A stretch of 64,000 nucleotides of DNA from Faecalibacterium duncaniae (GTDB lineage: Bacteria > Bacillota > Clostridia > Oscillospirales > Ruminococcaceae): the NCBI RefSeq assembly GCF_010509575.1, contig NZ_CP048437.1:992001-1056000 (forward strand), read 5' to 3'. Below the pieces are notes generated by a model. That model saw nothing but the letters and a program-made list of their open reading frames with translations, did no database searches and was not told where the DNA came from. A program made the position numbers and the translations under genes. This document shows positions 50,351 to 62,476 of this stretch, in pieces; positions within the stretch are counted from its first letter, which is position 1, and every line of letters starts with the position of its first letter.

Positions 50351-52488
50351 CGACCTACCGGGCCTGGAACCTGAAGCCGCTGGACCGCTCTGCCCTGAAG
50401 GAGCTGACCGCGGCCATTGCCCAGCAGAGCACTGAGGAGCTGGAAAGCCGCGCCATGGAAACGATGGATGGGGAGCCGTGGAGCGAGGAAAAATATCAGA
50501 TGACGCTGGCCGCCCAGCAGAAAGAGGCGGGCCTGCTGGCAGGCATTCTGGCCGCGCGCGGCATCACCGACCCTGCCGAGGCCCTGACCCTGCTGTCGGG
50601 CGAGGAAGAACTGACCGACCCCATGCTCCTGACCGACATGGACAAGGCCTGTGCCCGTATCCTCGATGCCATTGACCGGGAGGAGACCATTGTTGTCTTT
50701 GGCGACTACGATGTGGACGGCGTGACCGCCACCGCCCTGCTCTACCAGCACCTCAAGGGGATGGGAGCCAACGTCAAGTGTATGCTGCCCAGCCGTGAAG
50801 GCGATGGCTACGGCCTTTCCAAAAATGCCATCCAGTCCATCCACGATAAGGGCTGCCAGCTCATCGTGACGGTGGACAACGGCATCTCCGCACTGGAGGA
50901 GGCTGAGTTTGCGGCTTCACTGGGGGTGGACCTGATCGTCACCGATCACCATCTGCCCCATGATACCCTGCCCAAAGCCGTTGCCGTGGTGGACCCCCGC
51001 CGCGCCGATGATACCAGCCCCTTCAAGGGCCTGTGCGGCGCAGGTGTGGCCTTCAAGCTCTGTGCCGCGCTGGACGGCTGCCCGCCCGAGGAGATGCTGG
51101 ACTACTGCGGCGACCTTGCCGCCGTGGGCACCGTGGCAGACGTGATGCCCCTGACCGGCGAGAACCGCACCCTGGTCAAAGCGGGCCTGCACCTGCTGCA
51201 GCACTCTGACCGGCCCGGCCTTCTGGCCCTGCTGGATGAGGTGGGGCTGGGCGGCAAGCCCGTGACCGCCGAGAATGTCAGCTACGCCATTGCCCCCCGC
51301 ATCAACGCGGCGGGCCGGATGGACAGCGCTGTGACCGCCCTGCAGCTGGTGCTGTGTGAGGATGAGGAACGCGCTGCCGAGCTGGCACATAAACTGAACG
51401 AGATCAACGCCGCCCGGCAGGAGACCGAGGGCGAGATCGCCAAGGCCGCGCAGGCCCAGCTGGAGGCCGAGCCCGCCATTCTGGAGGACCGGGTCATCCT
51501 GATCTGGGGCCGGGACTGGCACCCCGGTGTCATTGGCATCGTGGCATCCCGGCTGGTGGAAAAGACCGGCCGCCCCGTCATCGTGGTGTCCATTGATGAG
51601 CACGGCGAGGGCAAGGGCAGCGGACGCAGTGTGCAGGGCTTCAACCTGCACGCCTGCATTGCCTCCTGCGAAGATCTTCTCCTCCGCTTCGGCGGCCACG
51701 CCATGGCGGCGGGCCTTTCGGTACGGGAGGAGAATCTGCCGGAGCTGCGCCGCCGCCTGAACGAGTGGGCTGCCCGGGAGTGCCCGGTGCTGGTGACTCC
51801 GCCGCTGGAATGCGACCTGTCCATCCATCTCGACCGCATTACCGTGGAATCTGTCCGGCGGCTGGACCAGCTGGCTCCCTACGGTGCCGAGAACCCCGCC
51901 CCGGTGTTCCTGCTGGAAAAGGCTGTGGTGGAGGGAGTCTACCCTGTCTCGGAGGGGCGGCACTGCCGCCTGCGCCTGCGGCAGGGCAATGCCTGCATCT
52001 ATGCGGTCTGGTTCGGGATGCACCCGGAGCAGCTGCCCTATGCCACCGGCGATGTGGTGGACGCGGCCCTGAGCCTCTCGGTTTACGAGGCCGCCCGGGG
52101 CGCGCAGCTTTCGGGACGCATTCTGGAGCTGCACCCGGCGGGCTTTGGCAACGCCGCCGCCCAGCAGACCGCACTGGTGCAGGCCTTGCGCCGCGGCAGC
52201 CCGCTGACTGCCCAGCAGCGCGCCCTGATCGCACCGGAGCGCAGTGATATCATTACCGTTTACCGGGAACTGCAGGCCCGGCGCTGGCACGCCGAGGATA
52301 TGCAGCCCCTGTTTGCAAAGCTGGGGGAGGAGCACACCGGCAAAACGCTGGTGGCCCTGACGGCCCTGGAACAGGTGGGCCTGATCGCCGCCGTGGAGCG
52401 CGGCGGGGCAAAGTTCTGGGAGCTGGTTCCCACGGCAGGCAAGAAAAACCTGGCCGATGCCCCCATCCTGAAATGTCTGGAGGAGTAA
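50347..52488 (+). CDS. recJ: Single-stranded-DNA exonuclease RecJ
   Basis: A 713-residue 5'-3' exonuclease for DNA repair. The DHH/DHHA1 core has the metal motif VFGDYDVDGVTA (Asp120, Asp122, Asp124) and TDHHLPHD (Asp200-His202), then GTVADVMPLTGENR and a DHHA1 motif GGHAMAAGLSVREENL. The OB-fold follows. The first 50 residues and last 100 are longer than in the minimal enzyme, as is common in Firmicutes. relA follows four bases later. Confidence 0.92.
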   Translation: MTTYRAWNLKPLDRSALKELTAAIAQQSTEELESRAMETMDGEPWSEEKYQMTLAAQQKEAGLLAGILAARGITDPAEALTLLSGEEELTDPMLLTDMDKACARILDAIDREETIVVFGDYDVDGVTATALLYQHLKGMGANVKCMLPSREGDGYGLSKNAIQSIHDKGCQLIVTVDNGISALEEAEFAASLGVDLIVTDHHLPHDTLPKAVAVVDPRRADDTSPFKGLCGAGVAFKLCAALDGCPPEEMLDYCGDLAAVGTVADVMPLTGENRTLVKAGLHLLQHSDRPGLLALLDEVGLGGKPVTAENVSYAIAPRINAAGRMDSAVTALQLVLCEDEERAAELAHKLNEINAARQETEGEIAKAAQAQLEAEPAILEDRVILIWGRDWHPGVIGIVASRLVEKTGRPVIVVSIDEHGEGKGSGRSVQGFNLHACIASCEDLLLRFGGHAMAAGLSVREENLPELRRRLNEWAARECPVLVTPPLECDLSIHLDRITVESVRRLDQLAPYGAENPAPVFLLEKAVVEGVYPVSEGRHCRLRLRQGNACIYAVWFGMHPEQLPYATGDVVDAALSLSVYEAARGAQLSGRILELHPAGFGNAAAQQTALVQALRRGSPLTAQQRALIAPERSDIITVYRELQARRWHAEDMQPLFAKLGEEHTGKTLVALTALEQVGLIAAVERGGAKFWELVPTAGKKNLADAPILKCLEE

Positions 52489-52492
52489 AAAT

Positions 52493-54796
<2,304 letters not shown>

Positions 54797-54799
54797 ACC

Positions 54800-55261
<462 letters not shown>

Positions 55262-55314
55262 CGGCCCGCCCCCGGCAAAGCCGGAACATCTGAACAGTTA
55301 GAAGGATATAGGAT

Positions 55315-55932
55315 ATGAAAGCATTTCATCTTCTCGGCGCTGCGCCGCTTTATACCAACAGCTTTGTCCTGATCTCCGATGCGGGCCATGCAGTGGTCAT
55401 TGACCCCGCCGCCGAAGTGCAGGAGTACGATAAAATTTTCAAAGAGAACAACGCGACGCTCACCACCATCCTCTGCACCCACGGCCACTATGACCATGTG
55501 GGCAGTGCAGGGGTGCTGAGCCGGGAGTGGAAGGCCCGGATCTACTGTGAGCCTGCCGACTGCAGGGGCAGCCAGCTCTTTCCCCTGAAAAGCGCGGACA
55601 GCGGCTATCAGGAGGGGGAAAAGCTCACCGTGGATGAGCTGACCTTTACCGTCTGGCACACCCCCGGCCATACCGAGGGCGGTGTGGTGCTGCTGTGCGG
55701 GGACTATCTCTTTGTGGGCGATACCGTGTTCCAGGGCAGCATTGGCCGCACCGATCTGGAGGGCGGCAGTATGCAGAAAATGGATGCCAGCCTGCGCAAG
55801 CTGGCGGGCCTGCCCATCCCCAAAGAGACCCAGCTGCTGCCCGGCCACGGGGATTTTTCCACCCTTGGCGAGGAACTGGCGAACAATTACTATATCCGCA
55901 GCGCCCTGCGCGGCGGGAATGCGGACTTTTAA
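55315..55932 (+). CDS. Metallo-beta-lactamase-fold hydrolase (glyoxalase II-like)
   Basis: A 205-residue hydrolase. The zinc motif is CTHGHYDHVGSAG, with HTPGHTEGGV and LLPGHGDFSTLGEEL supplying the other ligands. Such small members act on thioesters or as general hydrolases. It has its own site and lies between dtd and hemZ, probably co-transcribed. Confidence 0.9.
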   Translation: MKAFHLLGAAPLYTNSFVLISDAGHAVVIDPAAEVQEYDKIFKENNATLTTILCTHGHYDHVGSAGVLSREWKARIYCEPADCRGSQLFPLKSADSGYQEGEKLTVDELTFTVWHTPGHTEGGVVLLCGDYLFVGDTVFQGSIGRTDLEGGSMQKMDASLRKLAGLPIPKETQLLPGHGDFSTLGEELANNYYIRSALRGGNADF

Positions 55933-55950
55933 GGATAAAGAGAGAAAAAC

Positions 55951-57420
55951 ATGAAGATTTATATTACCGGCCTGCCCTCCGGCTACGAGGTGGAGCATCT
56001 GGTGCGCCTGTTTTACCCTATGGCTCCGCTCACCCTCACCCCGCCGGAAGAGGGCGAGGACTGTGTCTGGGCCGAGAAAAAAGAGGATAGTCTGTACGCC
56101 ATGGTGCGGGAGCAGGGCCAGAGCAGGGATGCGGCGGCTCCATTGCCCCGCCCCGTGGAAGCAGGCGGCGAGACGGTGGAGTTCACCCTTGCCAGCCTGA
56201 CCTACGACCTGCTGCGGAGCTGGACCGGCATCCGCCCGCCCTGGGGCAAGATGACCGGCGTGCGCCCAGTGAGGCTCATCCACGACAAGCGGGCCGCGGG
56301 CTGGACCGAAGCCGACATCGACCGGTTCTTTCTGGAGCGTTTTGACTGCTCCCGGCAGAAGTACGACATGGCCAAGGCCATCGCCGACCTGCAGGAGCCC
56401 ATCCTGAAGCTGGGCAGCGCCCCCAAAACGTACAGCCTGTATCTCGGCATCCCGTTCTGCCCCTCCCGGTGCAGCTACTGCAGCTTTGTCAGCTGCAACC
56501 TTGACCGGGACCGCAAGCTGGTGCAGCCCTATGTGGACTGCCTGTGCAGAGAGGTGGAGGCCATCCGGGAGCAGGCCGACAAGGCGGGACTGAAGCTGTG
56601 CAGCATCTATATCGGCGGTGGCACCCCCACCAGCCTGTCCGCTGACCAGCTCCGCCAGCTCATGGGTACGGTGCGGGAGAACTTTGACCTTTCCAAGGTG
56701 GTGGAGTACACGGTGGAGGCGGGCCGCCCTGACTGCACCGATGCCGAAAAGCTGGCTGTCATCAAAGAGTATGGTGCCACCCGCATTTCCATCAACCCCC
56801 AGACCTTCTCGGACGAGGTGCTGGCGGGCATTGGCCGCAGGCACTCGGCGCAGGATATCCTGGACTGCTATGCCGATGCCCGGAGGGCGGGCCATGAGGA
56901 CATCAACATGGACCTCATCGCGGGCCTGCCCGGCGATACGGTCGCGGGCTTTGAGCACAGCCTGCGGCAGGCCATCGCGCTGAACCCTGAGAACATCACC
57001 GTTCACACCCTGACCCTCAAGCGGGCCTCCCGCATCGTCATCGAGGACCAGAAGGAGAACGACTACGCAGACGTAGCGGCCATGCTGGAAAAATGCCAGC
57101 TGCTGGCCGATGCAGGATATCGCCCCTATTACCTCTATCGCCAGAAGAACACCCTGCAGAATCTGGAAAATGTGGGCTGGTGCAAGCCGGGCCACGAGGG
57201 GTACTATAATATCTATATCATGGAGGAAGTCCAGACCATCCTTTCGGCCGGAGCAGGCGGCAGCACCAAGCTGGTGGCCGACGGCGGCCGACGGATGCAG
57301 CGCATCTTCAATTTCAAGTATCCGACAGAGTATATCCAGCGCTTTGCGGAGGTACTGGAGCGCAAAAAAGGAGTGGCTGATTTTTATGATCACGATTTGG
57401 GTCCCGAAACGTCTGGTTGA
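55951..57420 (+). CDS. hemZ: HemZ-type radical SAM protein
   Basis: A 489-residue relative of coproporphyrinogen III dehydrogenase. The iron-sulfur motif is CPSRCSYCSFVSCN, the SAM site YIGGGTPTSLSADQLRQLMG. The N-terminal 160 residues are the extra part typical of Firmicute HemZ. Its true reaction is uncertain in Firmicutes. Its last 35 bases overlap the following kinase gene. Confidence 0.9.
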   Translation: MKIYITGLPSGYEVEHLVRLFYPMAPLTLTPPEEGEDCVWAEKKEDSLYAMVREQGQSRDAAAPLPRPVEAGGETVEFTLASLTYDLLRSWTGIRPPWGKMTGVRPVRLIHDKRAAGWTEADIDRFFLERFDCSRQKYDMAKAIADLQEPILKLGSAPKTYSLYLGIPFCPSRCSYCSFVSCNLDRDRKLVQPYVDCLCREVEAIREQADKAGLKLCSIYIGGGTPTSLSADQLRQLMGTVRENFDLSKVVEYTVEAGRPDCTDAEKLAVIKEYGATRISINPQTFSDEVLAGIGRRHSAQDILDCYADARRAGHEDINMDLIAGLPGDTVAGFEHSLRQAIALNPENITVHTLTLKRASRIVIEDQKENDYADVAAMLEKCQLLADAGYRPYYLYRQKNTLQNLENVGWCKPGHEGYYNIYIMEEVQTILSAGAGGSTKLVADGGRRMQRIFNFKYPTEYIQRFAEVLERKKGVADFYDHDLGPETSG

Positions 57421-58324
57421 AGTCGGGCTGTACAACGTTGCCGCCCGCAGTCCGCAGGAACTTGCCGCCCTGAGTGAGCAGAGCTACCGCGACCGCGTGA
57501 AGTACGCCGCCGAAAAGGTGCGCCTTTCCGGCACCAAGATCGTCATGCTCACCGGCCCGTCGGCCAGCGGCAAGACCACCAGCGCCCACAAGCTGGCCGA
57601 GGAGCTGATCCGGCAGGGAACATACGCCCATGTGGTCAGCCTGGATAATTTTTTCCGTGGGGCGGAGTTCTACCCCCGACTGCCCGACGGTACCCTGGAT
57701 TACGAAAACCCCGATACCATGGATCTGCCCCTTGTCCGGCAGTGCCTGCATGAGCTGAGCGAGACGGGCCGGACCACCCTGCCCATCTATGATTTTGCCA
57801 ACGAGCGGCGCTCCGACGAGACCGAGGCCGTGGACCTGCAGGGCGGTGTCTGCATCGTGGAGGGCATCCATGCCCTGAATCCGGAGCTCACCGGCCTTGT
57901 GCCTGCGGAGGATGTCTACCGCATCTACGCCGGCCTGCGGGAGGAATACGCCATCGACGGCCGCCGGGTCATCAACACCCAGGACATCCGCCTGTGCCGC
58001 CGCACCCTGCGGGACGCTGCCGCCCGGGGCCGCAGCCCCGAAAAGACCCTTGCCATGTGGGACCGGGTGCTGGACGGCGAGACCCGGTATATCAAGGGCT
58101 TCAAGACCACGGCGGACTTTCTGCTGGACACCTCCTTTACCTATGAGCTGGGCCTGATCTCCAGGCTGCTGGGCATCGTGCGCCGCCAGTTCACGCTGGA
58201 GGGCCACAACGCCGAGCTCTGGGACGAGACTGCCCGCCGCTTTGAGCACGTGGTCCCGCTGGATCTGGAGCTTCTGCCCGCCGACAGTATGCTGCGGGAG
58301 TTCTACGGCAGTGCCGTAAAATAA
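57386..58324 (+). CDS. Uridine-kinase-like nucleoside kinase
   Basis: A 312-residue P-loop kinase. The loop is LTGPSASGKTTSAHKLAEEL, then LDNFFRGAEFYPRL and PIYDFANERR; VCIVEGIHALNPEL resembles the uridine kinase/phosphoribulokinase core. The N-terminus (MITIWVPKRLVEVGLYNVAA) is extra. ATG 57386 lies within the end of hemZ (35-base overlap); the AAAAAGGAG is 13 bases upstream, a loose fit. It could use uridine, cytidine or another small substrate. Confidence 0.82.
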   Translation: MITIWVPKRLVEVGLYNVAARSPQELAALSEQSYRDRVKYAAEKVRLSGTKIVMLTGPSASGKTTSAHKLAEELIRQGTYAHVVSLDNFFRGAEFYPRLPDGTLDYENPDTMDLPLVRQCLHELSETGRTTLPIYDFANERRSDETEAVDLQGGVCIVEGIHALNPELTGLVPAEDVYRIYAGLREEYAIDGRRVINTQDIRLCRRTLRDAAARGRSPEKTLAMWDRVLDGETRYIKGFKTTADFLLDTSFTYELGLISRLLGIVRRQFTLEGHNAELWDETARRFEHVVPLDLELLPADSMLREFYGSAVK

Positions 58325-58421
58325 AATCGCGCTCTGCGGGGAAAATGTTCCATTCTCTTGTTCAAATGCGAAAAAATTGTTTCCAAATCCGCACGAAACT
58401 GTAAAAGTTGTGAGGGATTCG

Positions 58422-58450
58422 TTGCAATCAGTGCCTGAGTGCGCTATAAT
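58422..58450 (+). promoter_or_regulatory. Promoter of the zinc-ribbon protein gene
   Basis: TTGCAA (58422-58427) and TATAAT (58445-58450) are 17 bases apart, 56 bases before the ATG at 58506. Confidence 0.8.
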
Positions 58451-58505
58451 GAAACCATCATCTGACAGCACACACAGGGCCAATGCCCGTAAGAGAGGTG
58501 TCATT

Positions 58506-58952
58506 ATGGATTTCAATAAGATCAAGGAAATGGGTCTGGAATATGCGGAAAAGGGCCGCAATGCCGCCATGGATCTGGCAGAGCGCGGCAGAACGCAGGC
58601 AAAGATCGTCTCGGAGCAGACCAAGCTTGCCCGGGCACAGCGTCAGCTGGGTGCACTGGTCTACAGCCTGGCCAAGGGCAACGAGGAGAACCAGCCCCTT
58701 GTGGATAAGTATATCGAGATGATCGGCAGCATCGAGGCAGATCTGAACGCCCTCAAAGAGAGCCTTGGCCCCGCTGCCGAGGTCATCACCCACGATCTGG
58801 ACGAGGAGCCCGCCGAGGACAGCGGCATCACCATTGAGCCGACCGTGGAAAAGGACAAAAAGCCTGACACGGACAAAAAGACCTGCCCCCAGTGCGGCGC
58901 GCCGGTCTCTGAGGATGCGCTGTTCTGCAACAGGTGCGGCGCACAGCTGTAA
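58506..58952 (+). CDS. Zinc-ribbon protein with helical N-terminus
   Basis: A 148-residue protein: a helical stretch (LEYAEKGRNAAMDLAERGRT), an acidic linker and a C-terminal zinc ribbon CPQCGAPVSEDALFCNRCGA with four cysteines. I chose ATG 58506 since a promoter covers the longer frame. Function unknown; such proteins often act as small adaptors. The region to mazG holds an inverted repeat (AAAGGGCGG with CCGCCCTTT, about 58967-59001) that may terminate it. Confidence 0.72.
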   Translation: MDFNKIKEMGLEYAEKGRNAAMDLAERGRTQAKIVSEQTKLARAQRQLGALVYSLAKGNEENQPLVDKYIEMIGSIEADLNALKESLGPAAEVITHDLDEEPAEDSGITIEPTVEKDKKPDTDKKTCPQCGAPVSEDALFCNRCGAQL

Positions 58953-59145
58953 CGCAAAAGCCTTGAAAGGGCGGTGTCCCCGTAGGGGGATGCCGCCCTT
59001 TCTGCACAGAAACAGGGCAAAGTGTGAAAATTCTGGAAACAATTGAAATGAAAAGCCGGAAAATGCGCTTGTCCCCTTGAAAAATCGCAGATTCTGCGGT
59101 ACAATCGAGCTCAGGTTTTTGAGCAGAGGAAAGGGGAGTGCACCC

Positions 59146-59877
59146 ATGCAGGACTGGCCCGAACGGGAACGCTACACGGCGGAGGATCTGCTGCAGATCA
59201 TCCGCATTCTGCGTGACAGAGAAAACGGCTGCCCCTGGGATAAGGTGCAGACCCACGCTTCCATCCGGAAGAATTTTCTGGAGGAGACCTGCGAGGCGCT
59301 GGAAGCCATTGATGCCGACGACGCAGCCATGATGCGCGAGGAGCTGGGCGACGTGCTGATGCAGGTGGCGTTCCATACCGTCATTGAGGAAGAGCGGGGC
59401 CGGTTCGATTTCGAGCAGGTCTGCCGGGAGGTGTGCGAGAAGCTGGTGTTCCGGCACCCGAACATCTTTGCCTCTTCGGCGGCTGAAAATGCCGGTATAA
59501 ACAGCTGGGATGCGCTCAAAAATAAGGAAAAGGGCCGCACCACGCTGGCGGATGAGCTGAACACGGTTCCGGCTACCCTGCCCGCCCTGATGTATGCCCA
59601 GAAGATGCAGAAGCGTGCCGCCCGCAAGGGCGCGTTTGCGCAGACGGCAGAGGATGCCGCCGCTGCCCTGAAGGCTGCCGAGCGAGGCTGGGAGGAAGCG
59701 GTGCCGGAAAATGCCGCCGAGCGGGCCGGGGCGCTGCTGTTTGCAGCGGCCAATGCCATGCGGCTGGCCGGTGTGGACGCGGAAGAGGCCCTGACCTTTG
59801 CATCCGGGCGGTTCCGTCAGGAGCTGCTGCAAAAGACCGAAGATTCAGACGAGCAGGAACGCCCTGCCACTGTCTGA
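59146..59877 (+). CDS. mazG: Nucleoside triphosphate pyrophosphohydrolase MazG
   Basis: A 243-residue MazG with two MazG domains. The first has the EExx(12-28)ExxD-type metal motif in LEETCEALEAIDADDAAMMR with EELGDVLMQVAFHTVIEEE; the second, in the C-terminal half, is degenerate. It removes aberrant NTPs and can lower the (p)ppGpp effect. ATG 59146 with GGAAAGGGGAG upstream. It opens the mazG-hup-rqcP-yabP-yabQ-divIC-yabR cluster as in Bacillus. Confidence 0.92.
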   Translation: MQDWPERERYTAEDLLQIIRILRDRENGCPWDKVQTHASIRKNFLEETCEALEAIDADDAAMMREELGDVLMQVAFHTVIEEERGRFDFEQVCREVCEKLVFRHPNIFASSAAENAGINSWDALKNKEKGRTTLADELNTVPATLPALMYAQKMQKRAARKGAFAQTAEDAAAALKAAERGWEEAVPENAAERAGALLFAAANAMRLAGVDAEEALTFASGRFRQELLQKTEDSDEQERPATV

Positions 59878-59916
59878 TAGAAAAAGCTGAGTAAAATTTT
59901 GTGGAGGTACCCCATT

Positions 59917-60186
59917 ATGACCAAGACCGATCTGATCGCACAGGTTGCAGCAAACACCGAGATGAGCAAGAAGAGCGCCGAGCTGGCTGTCAACGCCGCT
60001 TTCGACGCACTGAGCAAGGCAATGGCTGAGGGTGAGAAGATCACCATCTCTGGCTTTGGCACTTTTGAGATCCGTGAGCGCGCAGAGCGCCAGGGCATCA
60101 ACCCCCGCACCCGTGAGCCCATTACCATCGCTGCTTCCAAGAGCATTGTCTTTAAGCCGGGCAAGGCTCTGAAGGATACCCTGTAA
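59917..60186 (+). CDS. hup: HU-family DNA-binding protein
   Basis: An 89-residue histone-like protein that bends and compacts DNA. It reads MTKTDLIAQVAANTEMSKKS, then ISGFGTFEIRERAERQGINP with the beta-arm and ending in ASKSIVFKPGKALKDTL. Start ATG 59917 has TGGAGG upstream. A strong terminator follows, so it is also expressed alone. Confidence 0.95.
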   Translation: MTKTDLIAQVAANTEMSKKSAELAVNAAFDALSKAMAEGEKITISGFGTFEIRERAERQGINPRTREPITIAASKSIVFKPGKALKDTL

Positions 60187-60198
60187 GTTTGATCTTTG

Positions 60199-60232
60199 CC
60201 GCCGGGGCCGCAGTGGTTCCGGCGGTTTTTTT
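60199..60232 (+). terminator. Terminator after hup
   Basis: CCGCCGG (60199-60205) pairs with CCGGCGG (60219-60225) and is followed by seven T residues. Confidence 0.9.
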
Positions 60233-60236
60233 GTAA

Positions 60237-60315
60237 AACCTCTCAGTCAACGCTTCGCGTTGCCAGTTCCCCTGTCCGGAGGTGCGGCGGTGGACAAAGC
60301 GCAATGATGGAGAGG
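60237..60315. repeat. Interspersed repeat, short form
   Basis: AACCTCTC (60237-60244) begins the element and GAGAGG (60310-60315) ends it, with CAACGCTTCGCGTTG as an inner palindrome. It is a shorter version of the 139-bp repeat at 47220. Confidence 0.72.
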
Positions 60316-60340
60316 GCCTGCTTTTCTGGAGGATCATAAC

Positions 60341-60586
60341 ATGAGACTGGATAAATACCTGAAAGTTTCGCGGCTCATCAAGCGCCGCACCGTGGCAAAT
60401 GAGGTGGCCGATGCGGGCCGCATCCTCATCAATGGCAAGATCGCCAAGGCCAGCCAGGCGGTCAAGGAAGGGGACATCATCGAGGTCACCTTCGGCAACC
60501 GGCCCATCAAGGTAAAGGTGCTCTCTGATGTGGAGCCCCGCACCAAGGATGTGGCCCGGGAGATGTACGAAATCATTTCGGAATAA
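60341..60586 (+). CDS. rqcP: S4-domain ribosome quality-control protein RqcP
   Basis: An 81-residue S4 RNA-binding protein: [20 protein letters not shown] and the turn [13 protein letters not shown]. It matches YabO/RqcP, which with RqcH adds alanine tails to stalled chains on the 50S subunit. Its stop codon lies inside the next interspersed repeat. Confidence 0.9.
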   Translation: MRLDKYLKVSRLIKRRTVANEVADAGRILINGKIAKASQAVKEGDIIEVTFGNRPIKVKVLSDVEPRTKDVAREMYEIISE

Positions 60587-60698
60587 CCTCTCAGGTGCTT
60601 TGCACCAGCTCCCCTAATAGGGGAGCCAGGTTTATGCTGCTGCATCTTTGCCTCGCCTATTAGGAGAGGTGGCAGCCCGAAGGGCTGACGGAGAGGTT
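60585..60698. repeat. Interspersed repeat with 8-bp terminal inverted repeats
   Basis: AACCTCTC (60585-60592) and GAGAGGTT (60691-60698) are exact inverted repeats, with inner GGTGCTTTGCACC and GCTCCCC/GGGGAGC pairs. The element overlaps the rqcP stop codon and fills the gap before yabP. Confidence 0.82.
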
Positions 60699-60747
60699 CT
60701 ATCCCGCAAGCTGTTTGCATAACCTTCACCAGAAGGGGGAGAGGTGC

Positions 60748-61014
60748 ATGGCAGAGCAGGCGGGGAACAGCGACCTCATCCTGGAGAACCGGGAAAAGCT
60801 GACGGTAACAGGGGTCAGGCGGGTACTGCAGTGCAATGCGGAGAGCGCCGCCATTGAAACAGCCCGGGGCGTGCTGCAGCTGGCCGGGGCACAGCTCAAC
60901 GTGACCAGCCTCGACCTCGACAGCGGGGAAGTGAAGCTGACGGGCCGCATCGACACGGTGGAGTACACCGCCGCGCGCACCCCGGGCGGCTTTCTGTCCC
61001 GGCTGCTCCGCTGA
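60748..61014 (+). CDS. yabP: YabP-family protein
   Basis: An 88-residue protein matching YabP: LILENREKLTVTGVRRVLQC, and TARGVLQLAGAQLNVTSLDL. In Bacillus YabP and YabQ are needed for the spore cortex. Its stop overlaps the yabQ start (TGATG). ATG 60748 is preceded by GGGGGAGAGG. Confidence 0.85.
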   Translation: MAEQAGNSDLILENREKLTVTGVRRVLQCNAESAAIETARGVLQLAGAQLNVTSLDLDSGEVKLTGRIDTVEYTAARTPGGFLSRLLR

Positions 61015-61484
61015 TGGCACCGGCCCTTGCGCCCGCACTCATCGGGCAGGAGGCGGCTGCCTGCGCCCTGCTGGGCCTTGTGCTGGGCAGCGTGCGCGCG
61101 GTGTTTCCGGTCAGGGGGCGGGCGGCGTTCCTGCCGGATATGGCCCTTGTGGGGGCTGTCCTGCTGGGGCTGCAGAGCTATGCCGCCGCCCTGAGCGCCG
61201 GGGGCGTGCTGCGGTGGTATATGCCGGGCAGCGCCTTTCTCTGTGCTTTTGGGGCCGAACGGCTTCTGCGGCCTGCCCTGCAGGCAATGGAACAGGGGCT
61301 GTTCTGGCTGGCGGCGGGGCCGCTCCGGCTGGCCCGGCGGGCATTGCAGCCGCTGGCAGCAGCCCGCAAAAACCGGGCGGAGCAGGCCAGAGCGCGCCGC
61401 GCGCAAAAAAGAAGCGCAAAAAAACCGAAAAAGAACTTGCCAAGCACACGGCGGTTGTTGTATAATTCTAACGTATCAAAGTAA
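61014..61484 (+). CDS. yabQ: YabQ-like membrane protein
   Basis: A 156-residue protein with about three membrane segments (AAACALLGLVLGSVRAVFPV, LVGAVLLGLQSYAAALSAGG) and a basic C-terminus (Arg/Lys/Ala). The position and shape fit YabQ. Sequence is poorly conserved in this family, so the call leans on gene order. Confidence 0.72.
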   Translation: MAPALAPALIGQEAAACALLGLVLGSVRAVFPVRGRAAFLPDMALVGAVLLGLQSYAAALSAGGVLRWYMPGSAFLCAFGAERLLRPALQAMEQGLFWLAAGPLRLARRALQPLAAARKNRAEQARARRAQKRSAKKPKKNLPSTRRLLYNSNVSK

Positions 61485-61529
61485 GAGTACAGGCGTTTCG
61501 GGCCTGCTGAGCACAGGAGGCGCTGAAAA

Positions 61530-61835
61530 ATGGCAAATACCACCCGGAAAAAGCGCAGACGCAGCCCGTTTGTGCGGACGATCCTTCGTCTTTTCTTCAT
61601 TCTGCTGCTGTTGAGTATGCTGGTGGCCTACATCTCCAATCAGGTGTCCATCAGTTCCCGGCGTGCGGAATTGCAGACGCTGAGCGAGCAGATCGAACAG
61701 CAAAAGACCCAGAACGAGGAGATGAAGCGCATCCTCAGCGGCGATGCTGACGATGTGACCGAGTGGGTCGCCCGGGATTCTTACAACTACGCAGCCCCCA
61801 ACGAGCGCATCTTTGTGGATGTGACCGGCAACTGA
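61530..61835 (+). CDS. divIC: DivIC/FtsB-like septum protein
   Basis: A 101-residue protein with one membrane segment (TILRLFFILLLLSMLVAYIS) and a coiled coil (RRAELQTLSEQIEQQKTQNE) ending in WVARDSYNYAAPNERIFVDV, the typical DivIC/FtsB shape. It is part of the cell-division complex with FtsL. Confidence 0.9.
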   Translation: MANTTRKKRRRSPFVRTILRLFFILLLLSMLVAYISNQVSISSRRAELQTLSEQIEQQKTQNEEMKRILSGDADDVTEWVARDSYNYAAPNERIFVDVTGN

Positions 61836-61908
61836 GGGCACACCCCGCCGGGCAGCTCTGCGGACAGACCCGGTGCCCCCACAAAAAGAGAGCAAGGAGT
61901 ATTGAGTT

Positions 61909-62460
61909 TTGGCAATTGAGGTAGGGAACGTACTGGAAGGCCGTGTGACCGGCGTAAAGCCCTTTGGCGCGTTTGTTGCGCTGCCTGAGGGCAAATCGGG
62001 CATGGTCCACATTTCCGAGGTGTCCAATGAATATGTGCAGGATATCAACACGGTGCTGCACGACGGCGATGCTGTGAAGGTGCAGGTCATCAACATTGCA
62101 CCGGACGGCAAGATCGCGCTGTCCATCAAGCGGCTGCTGTCGCCGGCACCCCGTCAGCCGCGCAGTGACCGTGGGCCCCGGCCCGGCGGCCCGCGCCAGA
62201 ACAGCCCCCGCGAGGGCGGCCATTTCGGCAATTCCCGCGGCGGCGGACGGCCCCCTCGTGAGGGCGGGCGCGGCCCTGCCCGGGACGCTGCACCCCGTGT
62301 GTGGCAGCCCAAGGCCCCGGCCAAGAGCGATAACCTGAGCTTTGAGGATATGATGAGCCGCTTCAAGAGCCAGAGCGAGGAAAAGATGGCCGACCTCGAC
62401 CACGAGACCAACAACCGCCGCGGCGGCGGTTATGCACCGCGCTCCCGCCGCGGCCGCTGA
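61909..62460 (+). CDS. yabR: S1-domain RNA-binding protein (YabR-like)
   Basis: A 183-residue protein. An S1 domain occupies residues 1-73 (VGNVLEGRVTGVKPFGAFVA, and KSGMVHISEVSNEYVQDI). The rest is a disordered tail rich in Arg, Gly and Pro (GGHFGNSRGGGRPPREGGRG), an RGG-type RNA-binding tail longer than in Bacillus YabR. A start at TTG 61909 is used. Confidence 0.87.
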   Translation: MAIEVGNVLEGRVTGVKPFGAFVALPEGKSGMVHISEVSNEYVQDINTVLHDGDAVKVQVINIAPDGKIALSIKRLLSPAPRQPRSDRGPRPGGPRQNSPREGGHFGNSRGGGRPPREGGRGPARDAAPRVWQPKAPAKSDNLSFEDMMSRFKSQSEEKMADLDHETNNRRGGGYAPRSRRGR

Positions 62461-62476
62461 GCCATAGAACGAACCT

